This document shows positions 8,887 to 16,824 of a DNA stretch of 64,000 nt, one piece after another. Each line of letters starts with the position of its first letter. The first letter of the stretch is position 1. The notes beneath the pieces are model-generated. The model did not search any database. It was given only the letters and a program-made list of their open reading frames with translations, and was not told the DNA's origin. This stretch comes from DRPG01 sp964655065 (GTDB taxonomy: Bacteria > Myxococcota_A > UBA796 > GCA-2862545): assembly GCA_964655065.1 (NCBI GenBank), contig CAZZLC010000001.1, positions 1-64,000 on the forward strand, written 5' to 3'. The translations under genes and the position numbers were made by a program.

Positions 8887-9894
8887 TCAGTGCGGTGAGC
8901 GCGGGCGGGCGCGAGCCAGCGACTCGCGGGCGGCCTGGGCTTCTCCGAGCCGGCTCTGGACGCTGGCGATCTGGAGCCATGCCGACCGGTCGCCCGGCCC
9001 CTCCTCCATCATGGAGAGGACCTCGTCGATGAGTCGACGAGCGCGGGGCGGCGTCCGCTCGACGACCTGCGAGGCCAGCTGCAAGCGCACCCGCCGACGG
9101 TCCACCACGGTCGCCCCGCGGTCGGCCACCTTGAGGGCCTCCTCGAGGTGGGTGAGCGCCTGATCCTGGCGATCGCGCTCGGCCGCGAGCTGGCCGAGGG
9201 TCAACAACGCCTCGAGGAGGGCGCTCCGGGGTCCCGACTCGCGGAGATAGGGGAGGGCCTTGTTGAGGTAGCCCCTGGCCTTGGCGGGGTTGCCCGCCTC
9301 GCGGTGGAGCGTGCCGAGGGTGACCAGTCGGCTGCCGAAGGGCTCCCGGTCGTGGGCCTTGCCGGCTGCCTCCACGGCGAGACGGGCGTGCTCGAGCGCC
9401 ACCTGGACGTCGTCGCGGGTCAACTCGACGAGTCGCTCGGAGGCCCAGCCGAGATCGACGTAGGCCTGGTGACGAGCGAGGGGATCGAGCACGTGCTCGA
9501 GCTCGGTCCGAGCCGAGGTGAGCTGGCGGTGGGCGAGCTCGTGGCGAGCGAGGGCGAGTCGGGCCTGGGCCACGCCGAGCTCGTCGTCCTGGACGACATA
9601 GGCCCCGATCGCGAGGTGGTAGGCATTCCTGGCCTCCTCGTCGAAGCCCGCCCGGGAGAGCGCCACCGCGCCGTCGAGCCGGGCTCCCGCCTCGCTGACC
9701 ACGTCGCCCACGGCGTGAAAGCCGCGGGCCGCGCGCTCGTAGAACTCGGCGGCATCGCCGTAGTGCCCGACGCGCGCGTCGGCGCGGCCCCGGAGGAGCA
9801 GGAGGGTGGGGTCGTCCGGATGCTCGGCGAGGGCCTCTTCGAGGCGCTCGCGGGCCATCTCCAGCGCCTTGGGGGACGGGGGCTTGCTCGGCAT
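8887..9894 (-). CDS. TPR-repeat protein
   Basis: 335 residues made almost entirely of helical tetratricopeptide-like repeats with the usual small/aromatic pattern (for example AEFYERAARGF, GYLNKALPYLRE, LTHLEEALKVAD). There is no signal peptide or catalytic motif, so it is probably a cytoplasmic scaffold. ATG 9894 is preceded by GGAGGG. The thioesterase is upstream on the same strand with a 58-base gap, so the two may be co-transcribed. Confidence 0.85.
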   Translation of the reverse strand: MPSKPPSPKALEMARERLEEALAEHPDDPTLLLLRGRADARVGHYGDAAEFYERAARGFHAVGDVVSEAGARLDGAVALSRAGFDEEARNAYHLAIGAYVVQDDELGVAQARLALARHELAHRQLTSARTELEHVLDPLARHQAYVDLGWASERLVELTRDDVQVALEHARLAVEAAGKAHDREPFGSRLVTLGTLHREAGNPAKARGYLNKALPYLRESGPRSALLEALLTLGQLAAERDRQDQALTHLEEALKVADRGATVVDRRRVRLQLASQVVERTPPRARRLIDEVLSMMEEGPGDRSAWLQIASVQSRLGEAQAARESLARARPRSPH

Positions 9895-9952
9895 CGCGGT
9901 CCCTCCAGGCTTCGGAGCATACCCCGGAGGATCGCTGGTCCGTGCCAACCCG

Positions 9953-10696
9953 TCACGCAACGTGACGGAAGAGCGGGGCCAGGACGGCCGTGACCTCTCC
10001 CGGGGCCTCGTCGAGGAAGAAGTGACCGCCGCCCACCGTCTGCAGGCGGAAGGGACCGGTCGTCAGCTCGCCCCAGCGCTCCACGCCCGCGGGATCCACC
10101 GCGGCATCGCTGGCTCCGTGCAGGGCGGTGATCGGAACGTCCACCGGCGGCTGCGTCTCGTGGACGTAGCCCTCGAGCAGCGCGAAGTCGCCGCGCATGG
10201 CGGGCAGAAACAAGGCGAGGATCTCCGGGTCTTCGCGAACCGCGTCGGGAATCGCCCCGTAGCGCGCCTGCACCGCCTCGACGAAGGCGGCGTCGTCGAG
10301 GCGCGCGAGCGGCGGCCGGGAATCGCGGACGTGGGGGGCGCGCCGCGCGCCCACGACCAGGTGCAGGGGAGGGGCCACTCCCATCGCGCGAAACCGTCGG
10401 ACGAGCTCGTAGCCGATCCACGCGCCCATGCTGTGGCCGTAGATCACGGTGGCGCTGGTGTCGACGAGATCTGCGAGGCGGTCGGCGAGCGGCTCGAGCA
10501 GCTCCGCCCAGGTTCGGGGAACGGGCTCGCCGAGTCTTCGCTCGCGGGCCGGGAGCACCACCGGGAGCACGTCGACACCGGGAAGCCGGTCCCGCCAGGG
10601 GTGGAAGGACGACGAGCCGCGGCCCGCCGGGCCGAGGCAGACGAGGCGCCGGGAGGCGTCGGGGTCCCAGCGCTGAAGCCAGGGTCGCGGATCCAG
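9953..10696 (-). CDS. Type II thioesterase (alpha/beta hydrolase), probable CTG start
   Basis: Editing thioesterase of the GrsT type, which removes wrong or stalled acyl groups from carrier proteins. The catalytic Ser is S89 in YGHSMGAW, with a later Asp (HGASDAA) and His (GGGHFFLDE). The family N-terminal block (RRLVCLGPAGRGSSSFHPW, then LPARERRL) lies upstream of the first GTG (10570), so the true start must be earlier. The only good candidate between the preceding stop and this block is CTG at 10696, five bases after GGAGG. That gives a typical 247 residues. It is downstream of the arylsulfotransferase gene by 15 bases. Confidence 0.88.
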   Translation of the reverse strand: MDPRPWLQRWDPDASRRLVCLGPAGRGSSSFHPWRDRLPGVDVLPVVLPARERRLGEPVPRTWAELLEPLADRLADLVDTSATVIYGHSMGAWIGYELVRRFRAMGVAPPLHLVVGARRAPHVRDSRPPLARLDDAAFVEAVQARYGAIPDAVREDPEILALFLPAMRGDFALLEGYVHETQPPVDVPITALHGASDAAVDPAGVERWGELTTGPFRLQTVGGGHFFLDEAPGEVTAVLAPLFRHVA

Positions 10697-10701
10697 AGGG
10701 G

Positions 10702-10706
10702 CCTCC
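10702..10706 (-). promoter_or_regulatory. Ribosome-binding site supporting a CTG start
   Basis: GGAGG on the minus strand, five bases before CTG 10696, with no ATG, GTG or TTG in frame until 10570. It starts only a few bases after the TAG of the upstream gene, consistent with coupled translation. Confidence 0.6.
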
Positions 10707-10711
10707 GTGAG

Positions 10712-12238
10712 CTACCAGTCGAGAGGAACGAAGCGGGGAACGAACTCCTGCCGATCCGCTCCCCGACACACCAGCTGGCCTTCCCACACGGCGGGCGCCG
10801 GCGACGTCCCCAGGCCCGTCACTCCGCGCGCGTACTCGTAGGCCCGGCCCACCGGCGAGCACGTCGCTACGGGGTTTCCGGCCGCGGTGAACCAGGCCCC
10901 TCCCTGGTACTCGCAGTGCAGCGGCAGGTCGTAGGCGTCGAGCGCCTCGACGTTGGCTCGATGCCCGTCGACGTCGAGCACCAGTAGGCGAGAGGGCTCG
11001 GTGAGCGCGAAGCGGTTGTCGAACATCACCAGCTCCCCCGTGCCGAGCCGGTGCACGTTGTGCTGTCGATAGAAGCCGAGTCGCTCCTGCTCGAGATCGA
11101 TCACCTCGAAGTCGCTCCGCCACGGTGTGGTGCCGCCCGCGACGACCCACGCGATCTCACCGAACGACGGCCCCAGCCCCCGCACCTTGACCACGCTGTG
11201 GAGGTGACGGAGCGAGAGGTAGATGTCGCCTTGCTCGTCGACCCACAGCGAGTTGGCGTGGGTCACGTCCTGCGGCTTGCCGTCGGTGCTCACACGCACG
11301 AGGCTGGAGGGCGGCGTCCAGTGCTCCGAGAGCCACCACTCGGCCACGACGCCGGCATCGTCGAAGACGTAGAAGCCGTCGAGGAGCGCGAGCCGATTGC
11401 CCCCGACGTCGACCGTCTCGTTGGCGAGCGCATAGACGAGGCCGTGCTGCTTGAAGGCGTCGTGGTGGAGGTGCTCCTCGTGGTCGATGCCCTCGCGGAG
11501 GTAGCGAAGCTCGCGGCCGGCGAGATCGTACTCGCTGAGCACCGAGAAGCCACCTTGACTCGAGATCGAGAGCACGGTGCGATCCTCGGTGAACGACGTG
11601 GCCCGGATGCGTCCCGTCGCGCCTTCCGCCACCTGCTGGATCCACAACAGGTCGCCCTGGGCATCGAAGATCCCCACCACCGGATTGCCGCACGGGGAGC
11701 CCGCTCCGAACATCGCGGCCGACGACTGCCCGGTCGCGGTGAGGTCGGGGCGGCGGTCTGGCGCGGGGCCGGTCTCGAAGACCGTACTGGCTCCGTCGAG
11801 CCCGTCGGCGCGGCGAACCGACACCGTGTAGCGGGTGTCGGGGGTCATCAGGTAGAGCGGCACCGCGTGGGTCGTGGACACGTCGTGGCTCGCGTGCGTG
11901 CGCGGGGGGCGGGAGCCGTCGACCGGCGCGAAGGTCACCGACACGGCCGTTCCCGGGGCGACGTCGACGTGACAGACGCCGCGGAGGGGGTTCGTCTCCC
12001 GGTCGCAGACGACGTCGGTGGCGACGTGCAGTGGGAGCTCACCGGCCCGGTCGAGGTCGCCGGCGAGTGGAGCGAGAGCGGACACGCGCTCGGCGGGAGG
12101 CCCCGGAGGCAGCTCGGAGACGACGGGAGGCCGCGCGACGACCGCTTCGTGAGGGGGTACCGCCTCGGTGACCTCCGACGAGCATCCGCCCCCCACGAGG
12201 CCGACCACAGCGAGGTAGGTTGTCGGCACGCCTCTCAT
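10712..12238 (-). CDS. Arylsulfotransferase (ASST)-family lipoprotein
   Basis: 508 residues. The N-terminal signal ends in a lipobox-like VGGGC, followed by a Pro-rich spacer. The beta-propeller body has the ASST-like histidine segments: HEEHLHHDAF, DVTHANSLWVD, YLSLRHLHSVVKV and RQHNVHRLGTG. Bacterial ASSTs transfer sulfate between phenols in the periplasm, but the catalytic His is not certain here, so the reaction is inferred. Many myxobacterial relatives are uncharacterised surface proteins. It shares its promoter region with the divergent DUF2505 gene. Confidence 0.8.
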   Translation of the reverse strand: MRGVPTTYLAVVGLVGGGCSSEVTEAVPPHEAVVARPPVVSELPPGPPAERVSALAPLAGDLDRAGELPLHVATDVVCDRETNPLRGVCHVDVAPGTAVSVTFAPVDGSRPPRTHASHDVSTTHAVPLYLMTPDTRYTVSVRRADGLDGASTVFETGPAPDRRPDLTATGQSSAAMFGAGSPCGNPVVGIFDAQGDLLWIQQVAEGATGRIRATSFTEDRTVLSISSQGGFSVLSEYDLAGRELRYLREGIDHEEHLHHDAFKQHGLVYALANETVDVGGNRLALLDGFYVFDDAGVVAEWWLSEHWTPPSSLVRVSTDGKPQDVTHANSLWVDEQGDIYLSLRHLHSVVKVRGLGPSFGEIAWVVAGGTTPWRSDFEVIDLEQERLGFYRQHNVHRLGTGELVMFDNRFALTEPSRLLVLDVDGHRANVEALDAYDLPLHCEYQGGAWFTAAGNPVATCSPVGRAYEYARGVTGLGTSPAPAVWEGQLVCRGADRQEFVPRFVPLDW

Positions 12239-12305
12239 TGGCCCACCTCCCTTCCCAGGCGATGGAAGGACGCACCGTAACCCGAGCCACCGGGGACCCC
12301 TCCAC

Positions 12306-12860
12306 GTGGACTTCGCGCACCGAGAGCAGACCCCCTTCGCGACCTCCCTGGTCTACCGGACCCACCGGGACCACCTCGAAGCCGTGGTCGAGCACCTCGA
12401 CGCGGTTCGCCGGGTGGAGCTCCGTTCGCGGGCCGTCCACGCAGATGGACGTCTCGAGCAGCTCTACCGGTGGCACGGCACCAAGGCCGCGCTGCCGGTG
12501 CTCGTTCGCCCGTTCGTACCCGAACACCTGCTCGTGTGGGAGCAGCGTACGACCTGGAACGACGAAGCGACGACCGCCGAGTGGTCGATCGAGGTGCCGG
12601 GCCTCGGCCCCGCGATCGACTGCCGCGGCACGAACACCTACCACGAGGCCGCCGGCGGCTCGCGCATCGACATCTCGGGCGCCTTCGCCTTCCGCCCCGA
12701 GCGCGTGGACCAGCTGTCCACCATCCCCGCGAGCGCGGTGCCGATGGTGGAGCGCATGGTGGTCAGCCTCGTCGTGCCCCTCGTTCAGCAGAGCGGCAAC
12801 GCAGTGGCGGACTACCTCCGGGCGACCAGCGCTCCGACGTTCAGAGGGCCTGGGGGTTGA
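12306..12860 (+). CDS. DUF2505 family protein
   Basis: 184 residues with the layout of DUF2505 (SRPBCC-like ligand-binding fold): an N-terminal FAHREQTPFATSLVYR strand, a central WNDEATTAEWSIEVPG, and a C-terminal amphipathic helix. No signal peptide is present. The family function is unknown, although the fold often binds hydrophobic ligands. The start is GTG 12306. The last 20 bases overlap the convergent lipoprotein gene. Confidence 0.72.
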   Translation: MDFAHREQTPFATSLVYRTHRDHLEAVVEHLDAVRRVELRSRAVHADGRLEQLYRWHGTKAALPVLVRPFVPEHLLVWEQRTTWNDEATTAEWSIEVPGLGPAIDCRGTNTYHEAAGGSRIDISGAFAFRPERVDQLSTIPASAVPMVERMVVSLVVPLVQQSGNAVADYLRATSAPTFRGPGG

Positions 12861-13374
12861 CCTTGACCTCGAATCGGGCGGTCACCGTGGGTCCCGCCTG
12901 CGCGAGCCGCAGATCGACGAGCCGCTCGTCTCGGTGGAAGATCCCCTCGAACGGAGGAACGGGAGTGCGATAGCGGGTCCACCCCGCCTCGTTCAGCGAC
13001 CCGACGTAGGCATCCCACACCTTTCCGACGTTGCCGTTGCGGTGCACGAGCAGGGCGTTGGAGCCATCGTGGGAGACCACCTCGGCGCCCGCGGGGACGG
13101 TGATGCCGATCCCGTCGAGTACCGGCAGGGCGATCGCCGGGGCCTCGGGCTCGACCGGCGCCTCGGGCTCCTCGACGTCGGGCGCGGCTTCCTCCGGGTC
13201 TCCGCCCGTGTCGTTCGGCACCGTGGCGGGCACCTCGGGCTCTGCACCGAGCCCTCGGAGCTCCGGGGGCAGGAGCTCCTCGACCTCGGGCGGCAGGGCC
13301 CCCGCGCAGCCGAGCGCCACGCCCACGGCCCCGGCCAGCGCGCACACCATCCCCCACCTCGACCCTCGACGCAT
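12841..13374 (-). CDS. Lipoprotein of unknown function
   Basis: 177 residues. The signal peptide ends with VALGC. An acidic Pro/Glu/Val-rich linker runs to about residue 90, then a C-terminal domain of about 85 residues contains WDAYVGSLNEAGWTRY and FHRDERLVDLRL. I do not recognise the domain. ATG 13374 follows GGAGGTCGCA. The 3' end overlaps the DUF2505 gene by 20 bases, and the gene diverges from the PhnA-like gene. Confidence 0.7.
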   Translation of the reverse strand: MRRGSRWGMVCALAGAVGVALGCAGALPPEVEELLPPELRGLGAEPEVPATVPNDTGGDPEEAAPDVEEPEAPVEPEAPAIALPVLDGIGITVPAGAEVVSHDGSNALLVHRNGNVGKVWDAYVGSLNEAGWTRYRTPVPPFEGIFHRDERLVDLRLAQAGPTVTARFEVKVNPQAL

Positions 13375-13447
13375 TGCGACCTCCTGCACCGTCCGCGCGA
13401 TTGTGGACCATCGTCGCGGTCCGCGGGGACGCGATACGCTCCGCACC

Positions 13448-13843
13448 ATGGGACGACGCGAGCAACATGAGGCGAGAGTGGCCGCCTTTCAGGCGCTGGG
13501 CAAGGATCTGGCGCGGCGCGCACGCTCCCGGTGCGAGCTCTGCGAGCAGGCCCGCAGCCTCCAGGTGCTTCCGGTGCCCCCTCCCGACGAAGCGGATCTC
13601 GACGCCGCGATCCTCGCCTGCGAGCCTTGCCGCGAGTGGGCCGGGGGCGGCCGCATCGTGGAGCCGTCGGAGCTTCGGTTCCTCGAGACGGCCGCCTGGT
13701 CCGAGATCGCCCCCGTGCAGATCGTCGCCGTGCGTCTGCTCCGTCGTCTGGTCGAGGAGGGTGATGCGCCCTGGGCCGCCGACGTGCTCGACGGCTTGTG
13801 GTTGCCGGAGGAGGTCGAGGAGCGGATCAGCGGGCAGCCCTGA
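13448..13843 (+). CDS. PhnA-like zinc-ribbon protein
   Basis: 131 residues with cysteines C29-x2-C32 and C58-x2-C61, spaced as in the N-terminal zinc-binding part of PhnA-family proteins (RCELCEQ, ACEPCREW). The central AWSEIAPVQIVAVRLLRRL and LDGLWLPEE match the conserved helical part. PhnA proteins were named for an alkylphosphonate gene, but their role is not established and no phosphonate genes are nearby. The last 17 bases overlap the convergent downstream gene. Confidence 0.72.
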   Translation: MGRREQHEARVAAFQALGKDLARRARSRCELCEQARSLQVLPVPPPDEADLDAAILACEPCREWAGGGRIVEPSELRFLETAAWSEIAPVQIVAVRLLRRLVEEGDAPWAADVLDGLWLPEEVEERISGQP

Positions 13844-14168
13844 CCACGTCCCAGGTCTCGGCGACCCAGGCTGACAGACGCTCGGGGAAGTCGGCATCAC
13901 TCTCCTGCTCGAGGAGCGGGAGGAGCTGACGGAGTTGCTCGAGGAGGCGCTCGGTGGCGGGGACCCGCGAGGCGCTCTGGAGGACGCTCGCGCAGTCCCA
14001 GAGCACGTCCTGTCGGGGGTCACGCACGCGCCTGCCGTCCTCCGGAGTCTCGGGGACGGACCGCCCGAGGACCTGGGTGACCTGCTTGGCGAGCTCACGG
14101 GCGAGCTCGGCGGTGCCGAGGGTCCCGAGGGACGGCTCGGCGGTGGCACGGACAGCTTCACGTTTCAT
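13827..14168 (-). CDS. Small helical protein of unknown function
   Basis: 113 residues, mostly predicted helix, with two short LLEQLRQLLPLLEQE-type leucine-rich segments and no signal peptide. I do not recognise a family. The start is ambiguous: ATG 14168 is used, and GTG 14189 is also possible. It ends inside the convergent PhnA-like gene (17-base overlap) and diverges from pirin. Confidence 0.55.
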   Translation of the reverse strand: MKREAVRATAEPSLGTLGTAELARELAKQVTQVLGRSVPETPEDGRRVRDPRQDVLWDCASVLQSASRVPATERLLEQLRQLLPLLEQESDADFPERLSAWVAETWDVVRAAR

Positions 14169-14261
14169 GCCGTCGATCTTTACCACCACCGGTCGCTCCG
14201 CTCACCCCACGCCGCTACGAGCCGGCGGAACGCGGGATAGAGACGTCGTCCGGAGGCGCGG

Positions 14262-15164
14262 ATGAGCGAGCGGTTCCAACTCGAGCCCGATTGCACGGAC
14301 GGCAAAACCAGTGGGATCGAGTTGCGCATCGACGCGAAGCGGCGCGACCTCGGCGGTGGAACGATGGTTCGACGAACGCTGCCCACCGCGCGTCGGCGCG
14401 CGGTCGGCCCCTTCGTGTTCTTCGACCACTTCGGCCCTGGTGAGGGCGCGATGGACGTGCCTCCGCACCCCCACATCGGCCTCGCCACGGTCACCGCGCT
14501 CTTCGAGGGGCGGATCGTGCACCGCGACAGCACCGGGGTCCGCCAGGTCATCGAGCCGGGGGCGATCAACTGGATGCACGCGGGGCGCGGCATCGTCCAC
14601 TCCGAGCGTACCGAGGGCGTGGCGGGGCCCATGCACGGCCTGCAGCTGTGGGTGGGCCTGCCGAAGGCCGAGGAGGACACCGATCCCGAGTTCACCCACG
14701 TCCCGTCCGGCGCCATCCCCGAGGACGAGGTGTCGGGCGTGCGACTCCGGGTTCTCGCCGGAGAGGCGTTCGGCATGACCTCGCCGGTGCCCGTGCGCTC
14801 GCGCCTCGGCTACGTCGAGGCTCGCCTGCCGGCGGGCGCGCGGCTGGTCCTGCCCGGAGACCTGCTCGTCGAACGGGCGCTGTACCTGGTCGAGGGGGAG
14901 GTGAACACCGACGGCGAGCCTCACCCGCGCCACCAGCTCGCCGTGCTCGCCGAAGGGCGTGACGTTGCCGTCGAGGCGGTGACCGATGCGCGGATGGTGC
15001 TCGTCGGCGGCGACCCCCTCGACGGTCCGCGAATGATGTTCTGGAACTTCGTGCACAGCGACCGGGCCGCGATCGAGCGAGCGAAGGACGACTGGGCTCA
15101 CCGGCGCTTTCCCGTCGTGCCTGGCGACGAGGAAGCGTTCGTTCCCCTTCCCGGCGGCCGGTAG
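14262..15164 (+). CDS. Pirin family protein
   Basis: Cupin-fold protein with the pirin N-terminal signature: FDHFGPGEGAM, PPHPHIGLATVTALFEG, HRDSTG and NWMHAGRGIVHSE. These supply the metal-binding His residues (HPHIG, the later HS) and Glu. Bacterial pirins have been described as quercetin dioxygenases or regulators; the substrate here is unknown. The 300-residue length fits. The next gene starts 30 bases downstream, so the two may be co-transcribed. Confidence 0.93.
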   Translation: MSERFQLEPDCTDGKTSGIELRIDAKRRDLGGGTMVRRTLPTARRRAVGPFVFFDHFGPGEGAMDVPPHPHIGLATVTALFEGRIVHRDSTGVRQVIEPGAINWMHAGRGIVHSERTEGVAGPMHGLQLWVGLPKAEEDTDPEFTHVPSGAIPEDEVSGVRLRVLAGEAFGMTSPVPVRSRLGYVEARLPAGARLVLPGDLLVERALYLVEGEVNTDGEPHPRHQLAVLAEGRDVAVEAVTDARMVLVGGDPLDGPRMMFWNFVHSDRAAIERAKDDWAHRRFPVVPGDEEAFVPLPGGR

Positions 15165-15194
15165 CCAGCGAGTAGGATGGGCGCGGGAGGTCCC

Positions 15195-15707
15195 ATGGTT
15201 CGTGCGCTCCTGTCCAGTCTCGCCCTGCTCGTCCTCACCGGTTGTCCCGAGTACGAGTCCGTCTCCTACCGCATCGACCTCCAGGCCAAGACGATCGCGA
15301 TCGTGGCCAGGGATCTCCGCAGCGATGATCCGACCGACCTCGACCAAGACTTTGCCACCGTAGCCCGTACGGTCCACGATCCCAGCGAGGAGGAGGGACT
15401 CTCCAACATCCAGGCCGACATGCGCGAGGAGGACGGCGAGCTCGTGGTCCGCTGGTCGGCGGAGTTCGATGAGCTCTCCGCCATCGACGTCTACAAGCAC
15501 GACCGCAAGTCGCCCTACATCTGGTGCCCCGAGGGCGGCTCCGACGTCGAGATCACCACCGAGACCGGCGTGGTGCCCAAGGCGCTGAAGGGGTGCGTGG
15601 TCTTCGGCCGCAAGTCCAAGGTGCTCGAGTTCACCGTACACTACGACGTCGAGGGCTCGGTCTCCCTGCTGCCCCAGTTCCGGGCGAGTCAGTCGACCGA
15701 AGACTGA
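15195..15707 (+). CDS. Lipoprotein of unknown function
   Basis: 170 residues. The signal peptide ends with lipobox LTGC. The acidic mature part has VSYRIDLQAKTIAIVARDLRS near its start and two later cysteines (WCPEG, GCVVFG) that could form a disulfide. I do not recognise it. ATG 15195 is preceded by GGGAGG; an ATG at 15177 would extend the signal with Gly residues. It overlaps the convergent methyltransferase gene by 19 bases. Confidence 0.65.
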   Translation: MVRALLSSLALLVLTGCPEYESVSYRIDLQAKTIAIVARDLRSDDPTDLDQDFATVARTVHDPSEEEGLSNIQADMREEDGELVVRWSAEFDELSAIDVYKHDRKSPYIWCPEGGSDVEITTETGVVPKALKGCVVFGRKSKVLEFTVHYDVEGSVSLLPQFRASQSTED

Positions 15708-16297
15708 CGCGCGAACGCGACGAAGAGGTTGTTCGCCGGCATGGCGATCACGTCGGTGCGACCGAAGCCCGCAGACTCAGCTCGGGCGGTGATGTCGTCG
15801 AGGTGCCGGATGCCCCAGCTCGGATCGCGCCGGCGCAGCGAGGCATCGAACTCGAGGTTGCTCGGCGCGGTGGGCACGTCGTGCTGAAAGAACGGTCCGT
15901 ACAGCCAGAGCGCCCCGCCAGTCCGCACGACGCGGGCCGCGTTGTCGAGCAACGCCTCCGCGCACGCGAACGGCGCGATGTGGATCATGTTGGCGCAGAA
16001 CACGGCATCGACCTGTCCCTCGACCGGCCAGGGCGCCTGCAGCACATCGAGCTCGAGCGGCGCGGCCACGTTGGGGAGGTCCCGGGACCAGGCTGCGATC
16101 GAGGCACGGTAGGCAGGATCCAGGTCGCTCGGCACGAAGCGGACCTCGGGAAACCGAGTCGCGAAGAAGGCGACGTGCTGGCCGGAGCCGCTCGCGACCT
16201 CGAGCACGGTCGACCCGGAGGTGAGCCGACCGTTCAACACGGACGCGATGGCGTCGCGGTTGCGACCAGTGGCGGGAAAATCGAGGCGTTCGTCCAT
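15689..16297 (-). CDS. DUF938 SAM-dependent methyltransferase-like protein
   Basis: 202 residues with the DUF938 order: NRDAIASVLNG, the SAM-binding loop LEVASGSGQHVAFFA, a VPSDLD acidic strand, ANMIHIAPF, and GGALWLYGPFFQHDV. The substrate is unknown. The ATG overlaps the stop of the upstream gene (TGATG), so the two are translationally coupled. The last 19 bases overlap the convergent lipoprotein gene. Confidence 0.85.
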   Translation of the reverse strand: MDERLDFPATGRNRDAIASVLNGRLTSGSTVLEVASGSGQHVAFFATRFPEVRFVPSDLDPAYRASIAAWSRDLPNVAAPLELDVLQAPWPVEGQVDAVFCANMIHIAPFACAEALLDNAARVVRTGGALWLYGPFFQHDVPTAPSNLEFDASLRRRDPSWGIRHLDDITARAESAGFGRTDVIAMPANNLFVAFARQSSVD

Positions 16298-16824
16298 CAC
16301 CCGCCAGCGTATCCCGTCCGTCCCCACTTCAGGTCGCCCCCCAGCCACCGCGCGAGCAGCGGATCGCCGGTCGCCAGGGCGAAGTCGCGGATCACGTAGC
16401 GCTCCTCGCGGGACGGTGGGCGCTCGAGCATCGGCGCGAACCACGGGGGAAGCGCCCTCGCCCGCTCGAGCACGTCGATCAGGTGCTCCGACGACGTGGT
16501 CCAGCGAATGACCGTCTGACCGGTCCGACGACGCACCTCCGGCGCCTCGGTGGACTTGCGGACCAGGTGCAGCGAGAGCTCGGCCGGCGACGTCGTCCGG
16601 AGCCACCAGGGAAGGGTGGGCCGGACGTCACCGTCGTCGAGCACCGCCTCGACGGTGCACCGCGTGCCGCGGCAACCGAGTCCCACCAAGTCGACCTTCG
16701 GCGACCAGGAGCCCCGCTTCGTCGACAGCTCGAGGGTCGCGGGGCCGTAGTAGCGCTCCACCTCGGGAGGGGCCGGAGGGACGACCCGCCTTCGGCGACG
16801 CCCGAGGCGACCCGGAATCCCCAT
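16297..16824 (-). CDS. Protein of unknown function, possible vWA-adjacent or surface protein
   Basis: 175 residues. It begins with a very basic Arg-rich stretch and then a domain with WSPKVDLVGLGCRGTRC (two nearby cysteines), PWWLRTTSPAELSLHL and a basic/aromatic C-terminus. There is no clear signal peptide. I do not recognise it, and the category in the name is only a guess. Both ends are coupled: its ATG overlaps the transglycosylase stop and its stop overlaps the methyltransferase ATG. The three genes form one operon. Confidence 0.55.
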   Translation of the reverse strand: MGIPGRLGRRRRRVVPPAPPEVERYYGPATLELSTKRGSWSPKVDLVGLGCRGTRCTVEAVLDDGDVRPTLPWWLRTTSPAELSLHLVRKSTEAPEVRRRTGQTVIRWTTSSEHLIDVLERARALPPWFAPMLERPPSREERYVIRDFALATGDPLLARWLGGDLKWGRTGYAGG

